This document shows, piece by piece, positions 11,202-19,879 of a DNA stretch of 64,000 nucleotides. The notes under the pieces are model-generated. The model saw only the letters and a list, made by a program, of their open reading frames with translations. It made no database searches and had not been told where the DNA came from. This DNA is from Roseovarius pelagicus (GTDB lineage: Bacteria > Pseudomonadota > Alphaproteobacteria > Rhodobacterales > Rhodobacteraceae), in NCBI RefSeq assembly GCF_025639885.1, contig NZ_CP106738.1, positions 1,550,001-1,614,000 of the forward strand, read 5' to 3'. The position numbers and the translations under genes were made by a program. Numbering within the stretch: the stretch's first letter is position 1; every line of letters begins with the position of its first letter.

Positions 11202-12290
11202 TCAGAACTCGGCCCAGATGCGGGTCATGTGGGTGTCGATGATCGACTGATAGGTGCCATTTTCCTTGATCCCGCGCAGCCCGGCATTGATGGTCGCCAG
11301 CATTGCGTCGGCTTGGGGGTGGCTCTTGTGCACCAGAACATGCAGGCCCTCTATGGACACAGGACGTCCCTGCACGATCTCGATCCGGTCTTTCAGTCCC
11401 AGATCTTTCATCGCGGTACGCCCGACAAACTCGTTGATGGCCACTGCATCCACCTCGCCGTCCATCAGCATCTCGAAACAGTCCTTGATGGTCTGCGGCT
11501 GCTTCAACGTGATCTTGCCGTCAGTGATCCATCGACGGTCAGCCCGATCCAGATCGTGGGTAAAATAGCCTCGTGGGCGACATAGCGTTCGTCCCGCCAT
11601 ATCGGCGTCGCTGACAAAAGGTACCGGGTCAGCCTTGTCCGTGAACAGCAGGATCAGCATCTCGAACATCGGGTCAGAGAAGTGGAAGTTGGCGCAGCGA
11701 TATTCCTCGGGCGACGACTCGCAATCTGGCTTGAACCATGGAAACCCCAGATCCAGCAGCGCATTGGACAACAGCGGATCAAGATGCGACCCCCAATCTT
11801 CGACCCAGTGGATCGCATAGCCCTCACCGGGATCAGCCTTGGCCATCGCGGAATTGACCACATCCGTCAACAATCCGCCGTTTGGCAGGTCTGGTGAGGT
11901 AAACGGCGCATAATCGCCCGCCGTCAGCAGGTTGATCTTGGATCGTGTCGCATACGTGCCCGACGCCTCGACCAAAGGCGCGGCAGCCGATACTGTCCCC
12001 ACCTCGACACCTCCGGGCAGCCCCGTCGGTAGCCCGTCGATACAGCTCAGCGCCAGCTTCATTCCGACACGGATTGCGTTCGGGCTGTCACCGATGACGC
12101 CTAGATTATTGGTATGAACCGCAGACCACTTGCCCGCGTCCTTGTAAAAGCTGTCTGCGATGGCCGACAGGCTGTCGCCTGATTTGACCGTATAGATACC
12201 GCCGCATGTTGCCGCCGCTGCCGATGATCCAAGAACCGCTCCGCCCAGCCCCCCCAACACAACCAAACCACTAAACATAGTGTTGCGCAT
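11202..12290 (-). CDS. LysM domain fused to family-3 solute-binding domain (copy 1)
   Basis: A 362-residue exported protein, paralogous to the gene at 10166-11191, with the same layout: signal peptide (ending about SSAAAATC), LysM (about 30-78: YTVKSGDSLSAIADSFY), linker, then a solute-binding fold (about 115-360). Shared blocks include GFPW(F/L)(K/R)PDC, CANFHFS and GYFTHDLDRADRRW. The frame opens with a TTG at 12305, but I choose ATG 12290 because GGGGGAG sits 7 nt upstream and a normal signal peptide follows. The pair arose by tandem duplication. The substrate is unknown. Confidence 0.8.
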   Translation of the reverse strand: MRNTMFSGLVVLGGLGGAVLGSSAAAATCGGIYTVKSGDSLSAIADSFYKDAGKWSAVHTNNLGVIGDSPNAIRVGMKLALSCIDGLPTGLPGGVEVGTVSAAAPLVEASGTYATRSKINLLTAGDYAPFTSPDLPNGGLLTDVVNSAMAKADPGEGYAIHWVEDWGSHLDPLLSNALLDLGFPWFKPDCESSPEEYRCANFHFSDPMFEMLILLFTDKADPVPFVSDADMAGRTLCRPRGYFTHDLDRADRRWITDGKITLKQPQTIKDCFEMLMDGEVDAVAINEFVGRTAMKDLGLKDRIEIVQGRPVSIEGLHVLVHKSHPQADAMLATINAGLRGIKENGTYQSIIDTHMTRIWAEF

Positions 12291-12423
12291 CCAAATCTCC
12301 CCCAAGATTTTGCGCGAAATAACGATACTCCAACCGTTCAGGTCAAGCGATTAGATCGCTAGGCAACCCGTTTTCTCTTACCTGTGGCACGGATTGGGGC
12401 AGGCATGGTCTGTTGAAAGTATC

Positions 12424-13050
12424 TCAGCCCGCCCTGAGACGCGCCGACAGGCGCAGGGCATGCGATGGGTCCGCCGCGTGTCCCGGCATCACAGGATCAT
12501 ACGCCGCTGCAATCAACGCCGCGATATCCGGTCGCAAGATTACCGTCTCTTCGCCCGGTACTTTTGCCAGAGGCGCGCGATCGCGAAACGCGGCATCCGA
12601 CCACATCAGCACAGACTGCACCACTTGGCCCAGCGCGAGCGTCTCGGCAGGCATCTGGCTTAGCTGCGCATCCATCCGCAAAAACACGAAGCTCGCCTTG
12701 ATCCCGCCCGCATCATCAAACCGGAAAATGCGGTACTGGTTGGCTTCCGCGTCTTTCAGACGCTTAACCAGTGATGCCAGATCGGGCACCAAATGGTCCA
12801 GATCGGGCACCTCCAGCAGCTCATCCCACTCGGAAAAGAAGAAGAACATCAGGTTGGCACCCAATTCGGGGTCAGTCTCTACCATCTGATGACCCGCCAA
12901 CTGCACCATTGCCTCGATCGCGCCCTTCACTACGCTGAGCGTCGCATCGTCGACACCAAACACGATCGGCGCGATGGGGCGGCCCCAGCGCGCAAACGCA
13001 TAACTGCCGTCCTGCCGGGTGAAATACGCTTCTATCTCTTGCGGTGTCAT
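12424..13050 (-). CDS. Conserved hypothetical protein downstream of ruvB
   Basis: A soluble acidic protein of 208 residues with no signal peptide or TM segment. I do not recognise a named domain. It has GSYAFARWGRPIAPIVFGVDD near the N-terminus and FFFFSEWDELLEVPDLD in the middle. The ATG at 13050 has AGGAGG at the ideal distance, whereas the longer frame start at 13083 has no such support. It sits 101 bp downstream of ruvB on the same strand and could share its transcript. I believe it is widespread in Rhodobacteraceae, but that is memory only. Confidence 0.75.
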   Translation of the reverse strand: MTPQEIEAYFTRQDGSYAFARWGRPIAPIVFGVDDATLSVVKGAIEAMVQLAGHQMVETDPELGANLMFFFFSEWDELLEVPDLDHLVPDLASLVKRLKDAEANQYRIFRFDDAGGIKASFVFLRMDAQLSQMPAETLALGQVVQSVLMWSDAAFRDRAPLAKVPGEETVILRPDIAALIAAAYDPVMPGHAADPSHALRLSARLRAG

Positions 13051-13151
13051 GGCGGGCCTCCTCGATCCGCGCCCCCATATCAAACCGATCCGCGTACGCC
13101 CAGCCCTTCTTGTTTGCGAAAACTACTCACCCGCGGCGGCGCTCCGGCGGG

Positions 13152-14180
13152 CTATCCCTCAAACAGATCATTCTGGCCCACGGCGCGCGGTGCTGCCAGC
13201 CCCAGATGCGCCCACGCCCGCAGCGCCAGCATCCGCCCGCGAGGCGTGCGCTGGATCAGCCCTTGCTGCAACAGATACGGCTCGATCACCTCTTCCAACG
13301 CATCACGGGACTCGCTCAGCGCGGCACTCATCGTCTCGATCCCGACCGGACCGCCCTGATAGGCCTCGGCGATCAGTCGCAGATAGCGCCGGTCTGCCCC
13401 ATCAAGGCCCAGATGATCTACGCCCAGCCGGGTCAATGCCGCATCGGCCAGCGCGCGGGTGATTGTGCCGTCGCCGTCGATCAGGGCAAAATCCACAACC
13501 CGACGCAACAACCGCCCAGCGATGCGCGGCGTGCCACGGGCTCGGCGCGCGATCTCCATCGCGCCATCGGATGCGCACGGCACGTTCAGCAATGCGGCGT
13601 TGCGCACCACGATCTCGTGCAATTCCTCGATCTCGTAAAACTGCAACCGCGTCGGGATGCCAAACCGATCCCGCAGCGGCGTCGTCAACAGTCCCAATCG
13701 CGTCGTCGCACCGACCAGCGTAAAAGGCTGCAATTCTATCCTTACGGTGCGTGCGGCGGGCCCCTCGCCGATCACCAGATCCAGTTCAAAATCTTCCAAT
13801 GCCGGGTAAAGCACTTCTTCCACCGCCGGATTAAGTCGGTGGATTTCATCGATAAACAACACATCGCGCGGCTCCAGATTAGTCAGGATCGCCGCCAGAT
13901 CACCCGCTTTGGCCAATACCGGCCCGGATGTCATACGAAACCCGACACCCAACTCGCGCGCCATGATCTGCGCCAGCGTTGTTTTGCCCAAACCCGGAGG
14001 CCCGTGAAACAGTGTATGGTCCATTGCCTCGCCACGTTGGCGGGCAGACTGGATAAACACGCGCAGATTGGCCCGCGCCTCGGCCTGACCGATGAACTCG
14101 CTGAAGGCCTGCGGGCGCAAGCTGCGGCTTTGGTCCTCGGGCAGCGGCTCGGGGCGCAATGTAGGATCAGGCTCGCTCAT
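13152..14180 (-). CDS. ruvB: Holliday junction branch migration helicase RuvB
   Basis: AAA+ ATPase of 342 residues that drives branch migration on RuvA-bound Holliday junctions. It has the family start [11 protein letters not shown], Walker [13 protein letters not shown] (about 61-72), Walker [10 protein letters not shown] (about 112-120), sensor [19 protein letters not shown] and a C-terminal winged helix ending [16 protein letters not shown]. All parts are intact. The ATG overlaps the ruvA stop by 4 bp. Confidence 0.98.
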   Translation of the reverse strand: MSEPDPTLRPEPLPEDQSRSLRPQAFSEFIGQAEARANLRVFIQSARQRGEAMDHTLFHGPPGLGKTTLAQIMARELGVGFRMTSGPVLAKAGDLAAILTNLEPRDVLFIDEIHRLNPAVEEVLYPALEDFELDLVIGEGPAARTVRIELQPFTLVGATTRLGLLTTPLRDRFGIPTRLQFYEIEELHEIVVRNAALLNVPCASDGAMEIARRARGTPRIAGRLLRRVVDFALIDGDGTITRALADAALTRLGVDHLGLDGADRRYLRLIAEAYQGGPVGIETMSAALSESRDALEEVIEPYLLQQGLIQRTPRGRMLALRAWAHLGLAAPRAVGQNDLFEG

Positions 14181-14848
14181 GTTTTCGGCGCCAGAAGTTT
14201 CAACGCCGCACGGATCAGCGCGGGCGTTTCAGCCTCTGGCGCATCACCTGCCGCCTGCGCGACCGCACCCGCCGCCTCGCCCGGGCCGTAGCCAAGATTC
14301 GTCAGCGCCGACAATGCCTCTGCCTGCGGCCCGGGGCCGGTTGGTTGCGACGCAGCCTGCGCCGTGGGGATCGCTTCGATCACGTCTTCCTCTACGATCT
14401 CTGCCACCCCGACGCCCGGCGCGGGTCCGGTGCCCATCGCCATCACTTCCGGGGCCTTGTCTTTCAGCTCGTTCACGACACGTTGCGCTGTCTTGGGACC
14501 AATTCCCTTGGCCGCCTTAATGCTGTTCCAATCACCCAGAGCAATCGCCCGCCCGACCCCTTCTGGCCCCAGTGCGCCCAAGATCGCCAGCGATGCCTTG
14601 GCGCCGACCCCCTGCACGCTCATCAGCAACCTGTGCCATTCCTTTTCGATCAGTGTCGTAAACCCAAAAAGCTGTAGCAGATCTTCGCGCACCAGCAGTT
14701 CTGTATAGAGCGCCGTATGCTCGCCCACAGCGGGCAACGCGCGCAGAGTCCGGTCCGTGCAATAAACCAGATAGCCCACGCCGCGCACGTCCAGCAGCAC
14801 ATGGTCGGTGGCCCGATAATCAATCCGGCCTGCCAAGCGGCCGATCAT
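14177..14848 (-). CDS. ruvA: Holliday junction DNA-binding protein RuvA
   Basis: A 223-residue protein that grips the four-way junction and recruits RuvB. The N-terminal OB fold starts [12 protein letters not shown] helix-hairpin-helix region contains [16 protein letters not shown] and [20 protein letters not shown]. An Ala/Pro-rich linker leads to the C-terminal domain III that contacts RuvB ([16 protein letters not shown]). It overlaps ruvC and ruvB by 4 bp on either side, so ruvCAB is one translationally coupled unit. Confidence 0.97.
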   Translation of the reverse strand: MIGRLAGRIDYRATDHVLLDVRGVGYLVYCTDRTLRALPAVGEHTALYTELLVREDLLQLFGFTTLIEKEWHRLLMSVQGVGAKASLAILGALGPEGVGRAIALGDWNSIKAAKGIGPKTAQRVVNELKDKAPEVMAMGTGPAPGVGVAEIVEEDVIEAIPTAQAASQPTGPGPQAEALSALTNLGYGPGEAAGAVAQAAGDAPEAETPALIRAALKLLAPKT

Positions 14849-15357
14849 GCGCCCATCTCCACTCGGGCAGAACCCGCGGCGACGACCCGCTTCGAGGACC
14901 AGTGATGCGCGTGACAGATCGCTATGGCCAGGGCATCTGCCGCATCCGCACTGTGTAGCGCCACACCCGGTAACTGAATCTTCACCATATGGGCGACTTG
15001 GTCCTTGTCGGCATGACCGACACCGACGACCGTCTTCTTGACAGTGTTCGGGGCATATTCACCAACGCTCAGCCCGGCCTGAGCGGGCACCAGCACGGCA
15101 ATTCCGCGCGCCTGACCCAGTTTGAGTGTTGCCGCACCGTCCTTGTTTACGAATGTCTGTTCGACCGCGGCGGTATCCGGGGCGAACCGCGCCAACACAG
15201 CACTCAACTGCTCATGCAGCGACAGCAGCCGTTCTGGCAAAGTCGCGCCGACCGAACGGCAAGTACCATTGCCGACATGGTTCAGACGGCTGCCCTGCAT
15301 GTCAATCACGCCCCACCCAAGGTTCCGTAAACCCGGATCAATGCCCAATACCCGCAT
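14845..15357 (-). CDS. ruvC: Crossover junction endodeoxyribonuclease RuvC
   Basis: A 170-residue Holliday junction resolvase with an RNase H-like fold. The catalytic acidic residues are visible in [16 protein letters not shown] (Asp7), [10 protein letters not shown] (Glu) and the C-terminal [15 protein letters not shown] (Asp pair). The frame is open for 47 more codons upstream, but similarity begins at MRVLGIDPG, so the start is ATG 15357. It is the first gene of ruvCAB; its promoter should lie in 15358-15694. Confidence 0.97.
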   Translation of the reverse strand: MRVLGIDPGLRNLGWGVIDMQGSRLNHVGNGTCRSVGATLPERLLSLHEQLSAVLARFAPDTAAVEQTFVNKDGAATLKLGQARGIAVLVPAQAGLSVGEYAPNTVKKTVVGVGHADKDQVAHMVKIQLPGVALHSADAADALAIAICHAHHWSSKRVVAAGSARVEMGA

Positions 15358-15694
15358 GATGGCTACCCTGCTCTTTGCTGTTTTCCCAACGCGTAGCACG
15401 AAACAGGAACACGAGCCAAGAAGTTTACGCGCAGATCGGGTGGAGCAGAAAACAGCAGTCAATTTTTGCTGCGTTGCAGCATTGCAACGCCTACACATCC
15501 TCGCCGATGGGGGGATTTTAAATAATATTCAATATAAACGGCAGCTTGACCCTCCGTTCGACCTATGCACCCATCGCATACTGACTATGCAATTACTAAT
15601 ATTGCATGCGCGAATTGAGCCTCCTATCTGCAGTGCAGAAAGAGAAACACACACGGCTGAAAGCCAAACACCGCAATACAAAAGGATGACACCC
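15358..15694. other. Intergenic region between divergent ruvC and DUF1127 genes
   Basis: No credible gene lies in these 337 bp. The right half is AT-rich (TTTTAAATAATATTCAATATAAACGG around 15517-15542, quoted as two joined blocks) and probably holds the promoter of the DUF1127 gene. The left part should carry the ruvC promoter, but I see no clear SOS box. A double palindrome at 15467-15490 is listed separately. Confidence 0.6.
15467..15490. promoter_or_regulatory. Two overlapping palindromes, candidate PhaR-type operator
   Basis: TGCTGC-GTT-GCAGCA (15467-15481) is a perfect palindrome. It overlaps a second perfect one, GCGTTGCA-GCAT-TGCAACGC (15471-15490). The first contains CTGC-N3-GCAG, the pattern I recall for PhaR, the polyhydroxybutyrate-responsive repressor of Rhodobacter and Paracoccus. 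The site lies about 205 bp upstream of the DUF1127 start and 110 bp upstream of ruvC. Assignment to PhaR is inference. Confidence 0.5.
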
Positions 15695-15895
15695 ATGTCC
15701 GCAATCGACACCACCCGCACCGCCCACACCTCAGCCAACCCGTTTGCTGGCACAGTGGCCCGCCTGATCGCCAACGTCGCCGCCTGGAATGATGCCCGCG
15801 CAACGCGCAAGGCTCTGGCGGCGTTGTCAGATCGCGCACTGGAAGATATCGGCCTGTCGCGTGCCGAGATCGACACATTCGGCGCCCGCCGCTAA
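15695..15895 (+). CDS. Small DUF1127 protein
   Basis: A 66-residue protein. The C-terminal half (about 30-62), AWNDARATRKALAALSDRAL followed by EDIGLSRAEI, is the DUF1127 signature: a short helical motif with a basic face, found in many alphaproteobacterial proteins. Some members bind RNA or affect phosphate and carbon metabolism. I use ATG 15695, with AAAGGA 8-13 nt upstream; an ATG at 15686 is in frame but sits on the SD site. A strong terminator follows 73 bp downstream, so it is monocistronic. The upstream palindromes suggest specific control. Confidence 0.88.
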   Translation: MSAIDTTRTAHTSANPFAGTVARLIANVAAWNDARATRKALAALSDRALEDIGLSRAEIDTFGARR

Positions 15896-15967
15896 GATTC
15901 GTTAGGCATCACTCCAAGACAGAACTGGCGCGTCGCGCCTGTCGGCCTTGGTAGGAACGCAAAAGAG

Positions 15968-16010
15968 AACACCCCTGCACCGGGACCATGGTGCAGGGGT
16001 GTTTTCGTTT
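15968..16010 (+). terminator. Rho-independent terminator after the DUF1127 gene
   Basis: A perfect 14-bp stem AACACCCCTGCACC (15968-15981) / GGTGCAGGGGTGTT (15990-16003) with an 8-base loop is followed by a T-rich tail (TTTTCGTTTC). It ends the DUF1127 transcript. Confidence 0.9.
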
Positions 16011-16116
16011 CACGTCTCCCAGAAGGGAGAAAACTCGTACCGAACAAAACCGAGAGAGGCTTATCGTTTCGCGGCAGGACGTCGCAGCACCCGGAGGCGA
16101 TAGGTGCCGCGTGTTC

Positions 16117-16461
16117 CTACCAAAAGAGCGGGGCCGCCTTCGTGGCGATCGCCTGAGTAACCGGGTCAGCATACATCAGCACCGCACCAGCCTGCTCTAG
16201 GACTGTGCCCTGTTCCAGCACGGCAATTCGTGCGGCATAGGCATCTGCGCCGGACTGGGCCATGATCAGACCCTTAAACAGCAAAACACCCATAATCATC
16301 AGAACAAAGCCACGCAGCGGAAAGGACATCTTGCGCCGTTTGGGGCGGAATACGATGAGTCCGTCAGCACCAACTTTGCTGTCGTAACCGCGCGCCATGC
16401 GAACATGCGTGCGCTGTACTTTTCTGAGGCGGGTTGAGAACCCATTTTGCGAGTAAGTCAT
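16117..16461 (-). CDS. Conserved hypothetical single-pass membrane protein
   Basis: A 114-residue protein. The basic N-terminal cytosolic part (TRLRKVQRTHVRMARGYDSK and a second basic run RPKRRKM) precedes one TM helix (about 47-67, FPLRGFVLMIMGVLLFKGLI). An Ala-rich outer segment (about 70-114) contains ARIAVLEQGTVLEQAGAVLM. I recognise no named domain. Codon use is normal for the window and it sits 95 bp upstream of the prmA 3' end, so I call it real. Its role is unknown. Confidence 0.7.
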   Translation of the reverse strand: MTYSQNGFSTRLRKVQRTHVRMARGYDSKVGADGLIVFRPKRRKMSFPLRGFVLMIMGVLLFKGLIMAQSGADAYAARIAVLEQGTVLEQAGAVLMYADPVTQAIATKAAPLFW

Positions 16462-16556
16462 AGCAGCTTCCAGTTTTCCGGCCCCCGCCAGATCACATGG
16501 TTAAACTACGTTTGAATTGTGGCGAATTTTAGGCAGCTGCCTTGGAATAGCTGCTT

Positions 16557-17441
16557 TTAGACAGATTTTCCGCATATTTTACAGAGCGTTGTTGTCGTCC
16601 ACTCGCCAATCTCCTCTCGGCGGACCACATTGTTTCCGCAGCGTGTATAAACGTCGATCACCTCATCAGCTTGGCTATTCAAAATGCCCGACAGAATCAC
16701 AAAACCGCCATTTTCGAGTCGCGCAGTCACTTCGGGCGCCAATGCGATCAGCGGTCCCATCAAAATATTAGCGCAGATCAGATCAAAGGGTGCCGCATCC
16801 GCCAGCACCGGATGATCCAGACCCGTCGCCTCGATACACTCCACGCGGTTCTCTAGCCCATTGGCGCGCACATTGGCCAATGCCACCTCGACTGCAACTT
16901 CGTCGATATCGCTGGCCAGCACGCGGCCGGGCCATAACCGGGCCGCGGCCATTGCCAGCACCGCGGTGCCACAGCCGATATCTGCCACCGTGTCCGGGAT
17001 GAACCCATCTTCGGCCAGCGCGTCGATTGCCCGCAGACAGCCCAGCGTTGTGCCGTGGTGTCCTGTGCCGAATGCCATTGCCGCTTCGATCAGCAGCGGC
17101 TCGCACCCGTCAGGCAGTTTGTCTGCGTCATGGCTGCCATAGACAAAGAACCGGCCCGCCTTAACCGGCGACAGTTCACGGCGCACCTTGGCGACCCAGT
17201 CAGTGTCTGGCAATTCCGAAACGGCAAATGGTCGCGCACCATGTATCTGCGCCAACAGCGCCAGCCCCGCCTGATCCGGCGCATCCTCGAAGTAGCCTCC
17301 GATCTCCCAGGTGCCGCTGCCATCCTCGACCTCTGTCGTGCCGACACCTGTCGGTTCTGGAACCAACCGTTCCATATCATCGGCAAGCGCCTCGGCGGCA
17401 GTCTGACTGCTCAGCAACGTGAGGGCAGTATATGTCGGCAT
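16557..17441 (-). CDS. prmA: Ribosomal protein L11 methyltransferase PrmA
   Basis: SAM-dependent methyltransferase of 294 residues that methylates ribosomal protein L11. The C-terminal Rossmann domain contains MAFGTGHHGTTLGCLRAID (about 142-160), VADIGCGTAVLAMAAARLWP (SAM motif I), ASDIDEVAVEVALANVRANG and the motif NILMGPLIALAPE. Length fits the family. It is 21 bp downstream of an MFS transporter gene on the same strand. Confidence 0.95.
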   Translation of the reverse strand: MPTYTALTLLSSQTAAEALADDMERLVPEPTGVGTTEVEDGSGTWEIGGYFEDAPDQAGLALLAQIHGARPFAVSELPDTDWVAKVRRELSPVKAGRFFVYGSHDADKLPDGCEPLLIEAAMAFGTGHHGTTLGCLRAIDALAEDGFIPDTVADIGCGTAVLAMAAARLWPGRVLASDIDEVAVEVALANVRANGLENRVECIEATGLDHPVLADAAPFDLICANILMGPLIALAPEVTARLENGGFVILSGILNSQADEVIDVYTRCGNNVVRREEIGEWTTTTLCKICGKSV

Positions 17442-17462
17442 AGGCGCGGTCCTTTCGGTGCG

Positions 17463-18695
17463 CTATTCCGCCGGGGCGGCGGCAAGGCGCGACAGGATTG
17501 TTTCGTTGCCCGGCTCAGGATGGCGCGGGATCAACAGCGCCAATAACAGCGAAGTCCCCGCCATGCCAGCGGCCATGAAGAACACCGCAGCGGGCGACAC
17601 CAGCCACAGATACCCCAACAACGCGGGCAGGAACACGGCCGCGATATGGTTGATCGTAAAGGCGACAGCAGCCGTCGGTGCAATATCGCCCGGATCGGCG
17701 ATCTTCTGAAAATAGGTCTTGAGCGCCAGCGCCAGCGCAAAGAGCATGTGATCGATCACATAAAGGGACGCCGCTAGCAACAGGCCCCAGCCAAAGAAGT
17801 AGATGCCCCCATAGGCCAAAAAGACGACCATCAATCCGATGTATTCGAATATCAGCGTATTGCGCTCACCGAACTTTGCGACAGCGGCCCCCATGAACGG
17901 TGCAAAGATCATGTTGGCGACGAGGTTGATTAAGAAGAGTGCTGTGATTTCATGTACGTCAAAGCCGAATTTCTCAACCATCATGAACCCGGCAAAAACG
18001 ACGAATATCTGTCGCCGCGCGCCAGCCATGAATTGCAGACAGTAATACAGCCAGTAACGCCGCCGCAGGATCATTTTCTTGAGCTGCGGATTGGGTGCCT
18101 CGAACTGCGGATAGGCGAACATTGCAAAGATCGCGATTGCCGCACAGACCCCGCCAGACAGCATATAGACAGTGGTATAGGTCAGGCCCAACGGCTCCCA
18201 CAGCAGGACGATCAGACCATAGGACAGCAGCGTGGCCGCAGATCCCGCCGCAACCAGCCAGCCCAGCACCTTTGGCGCGCGCGCCTTTTCCAGCCATTGC
18301 AATTGCAACGACTGGTTGACCGTCTCGTAATAGTGAAACCCGATCGAGCTGAGCATCGTGATCGTCAGAATGCCACCCATGGTAGGAAAATACGCAGTGA
18401 TCGCGGTGGCCGCACCTAACAGCACCAGCGACACGAGGCCCAGAACCTGTTCGCGTACGAAGATGATAATCGCGATCACCCCGATGGCCAGAAATCCGGG
18501 GATCTCGCGCACCGTATGCAGCCAGCCAATGTCAGAACCATCGAACTGCGCCACTTCGATGACAAAGTTATTGAGCAGCGCCGACCACGTGGAGAATGCA
18601 ATCGGCATCGCCGCCGCCATAAGAAAAAGCAGCGTGATAGGACGCCGCCAGAGCGGCAGACTGCGCGCTTCGGCAAGGGGAATGAGCTGTGTCAT
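17463..18695 (-). CDS. MFS transporter
   Basis: A 410-residue inner-membrane protein with about 12 hydrophobic segments, starting LPLWRRPITLLFLMAAAMPIAFS after a short cytosolic N-terminus. The loop between TM2 and TM3 reads VREIPGFLAIG. It looks like a major facilitator superfamily carrier; the substrate cannot be told. It starts at ATG 18695, divergent from the gene at 18889 across 193 bp, and ends 21 bp before prmA. Confidence 0.85.
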   Translation of the reverse strand: MTQLIPLAEARSLPLWRRPITLLFLMAAAMPIAFSTWSALLNNFVIEVAQFDGSDIGWLHTVREIPGFLAIGVIAIIIFVREQVLGLVSLVLLGAATAITAYFPTMGGILTITMLSSIGFHYYETVNQSLQLQWLEKARAPKVLGWLVAAGSAATLLSYGLIVLLWEPLGLTYTTVYMLSGGVCAAIAIFAMFAYPQFEAPNPQLKKMILRRRYWLYYCLQFMAGARRQIFVVFAGFMMVEKFGFDVHEITALFLINLVANMIFAPFMGAAVAKFGERNTLIFEYIGLMVVFLAYGGIYFFGWGLLLAASLYVIDHMLFALALALKTYFQKIADPGDIAPTAAVAFTINHIAAVFLPALLGYLWLVSPAAVFFMAAGMAGTSLLLALLIPRHPEPGNETILSRLAAAPAE

Positions 18696-18888
18696 AGGAT
18701 CGCTTTACGCCTGAACGGCGCGGTTGAAAAGATCATTGGCCACACCATCATGGCCGGACGTCTGTCGGGCTTGCCAACTGCCCCCATAGTATTGCTAGAC
18801 TGCGTTGTGTCTCGACGCCCCGGCGCAGGAGATCCTGTTGCGGCTGTGAGCGCGTTATTTCGGCTTCCGACTGCAAAGGATTTGATAG

Positions 18889-19875
18889 TTGACTGATTTT
18901 TCCTTCTCTACCTCAATATCCCTGATGCGCCGCACGGCTGCATTCGTTCTCTTTCGCATGGCCGTCTATTTCGGCATCGCCGTCGCATATGTCCTTGCCA
19001 CTGGTGCCGGCGCGGGGATCGGTTGGGGTGTGGGCGCGTTCGGCGATGCAGAGTTTCGCGCAGGGGCCACCTTCTGGGGTGGCGGGATCGGATTCGCCGC
19101 CACGGCTGCCGTGCTATATTTCCTGCGTGAATACATTCTCTATACGGTCAAGGCCGGCCACATAGCCGTGATGGTAGAGCTTTTGGACAATCAGACACTG
19201 CCCCAAGGGCGTGGCCAGATTGCTCATGCCCAAAACGTGGTCAAGGAACGCTTTGCCCAGTCCAGCACTCTTTTTGGCCTCGACCAACTGATCAAGGGCG
19301 TGTTGCGCACCATCACCGGCCTCATTCAGGGATTGGCGTCAATTCTACCCATCCCGGGTACGGATGGCCTGATGCGTATCGTGCGCGGTTATCTCAAAGT
19401 CGCCGTGGGGCTGATCGACGAAGTGATCCTCGCGCATCTCATCCGAACACGATCAGTGAACCCCTGGAAAGACGCGCAATCGGCGCTCGTCCTTTATGCG
19501 CAAAACGCCAAACCGATGCTGATCAATGCGGCAGTGATCACGCTGGTCAGTTGGCTACTTGCCTTCGTTGTGTTCCTGATCATGCTCGCGCCTGCTGGTG
19601 CTGTCGTCTACATGATCCCCGGCGCATGGTCGGCTGGTGGTTTCGTCTTTGCCATCCTCTTTGCATGGGCGGTCAAGGTGGCCCTGATCGAGCCATTCGC
19701 CATTGCATGTCTGTTGCAGGCGTTCTTCAAGGTGACTGACGGCCAAGTGCCAAACCCAGAATGGGAGGCAAAGCTAGAAAGTGCATCCACCAAATTCCGC
19801 AAGCTGGGTGAACGGGCTGTGAACTGGGCCACCGGCGGGCGGGCGGCGGAACAAGGCGCTGAGCCACCCACCTGA
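18889..19875 (+). CDS. Conserved hypothetical multi-pass membrane protein
   Basis: A 328-residue protein with about four or five TM segments (about 19-45, 60-82, 208-235, 240-268). Between them is a soluble amphipathic stretch (about 90-200) with QNVVKERFAQSSTLFGLDQL. I know no named family. A TTG start at 18889 has AAAGGA about 8 nt upstream; the first in-frame ATG (residue 13) would cut into a plausible N-terminus. It is convergent with priA (4-bp gap) and divergent from the MFS gene. Confidence 0.75.
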   Translation: MTDFSFSTSISLMRRTAAFVLFRMAVYFGIAVAYVLATGAGAGIGWGVGAFGDAEFRAGATFWGGGIGFAATAAVLYFLREYILYTVKAGHIAVMVELLDNQTLPQGRGQIAHAQNVVKERFAQSSTLFGLDQLIKGVLRTITGLIQGLASILPIPGTDGLMRIVRGYLKVAVGLIDEVILAHLIRTRSVNPWKDAQSALVLYAQNAKPMLINAAVITLVSWLLAFVVFLIMLAPAGAVVYMIPGAWSAGGFVFAILFAWAVKVALIEPFAIACLLQAFFKVTDGQVPNPEWEAKLESASTKFRKLGERAVNWATGGRAAEQGAEPPT

Positions 19876-19879
19876 CGAT

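Noticed and set aside
13044..14291. A 415-codon open frame antisense to ruvB
   Set aside because: RuvB is intact; the antisense protein is His/Arg/Gln-rich and typical of third-position GC shadows.
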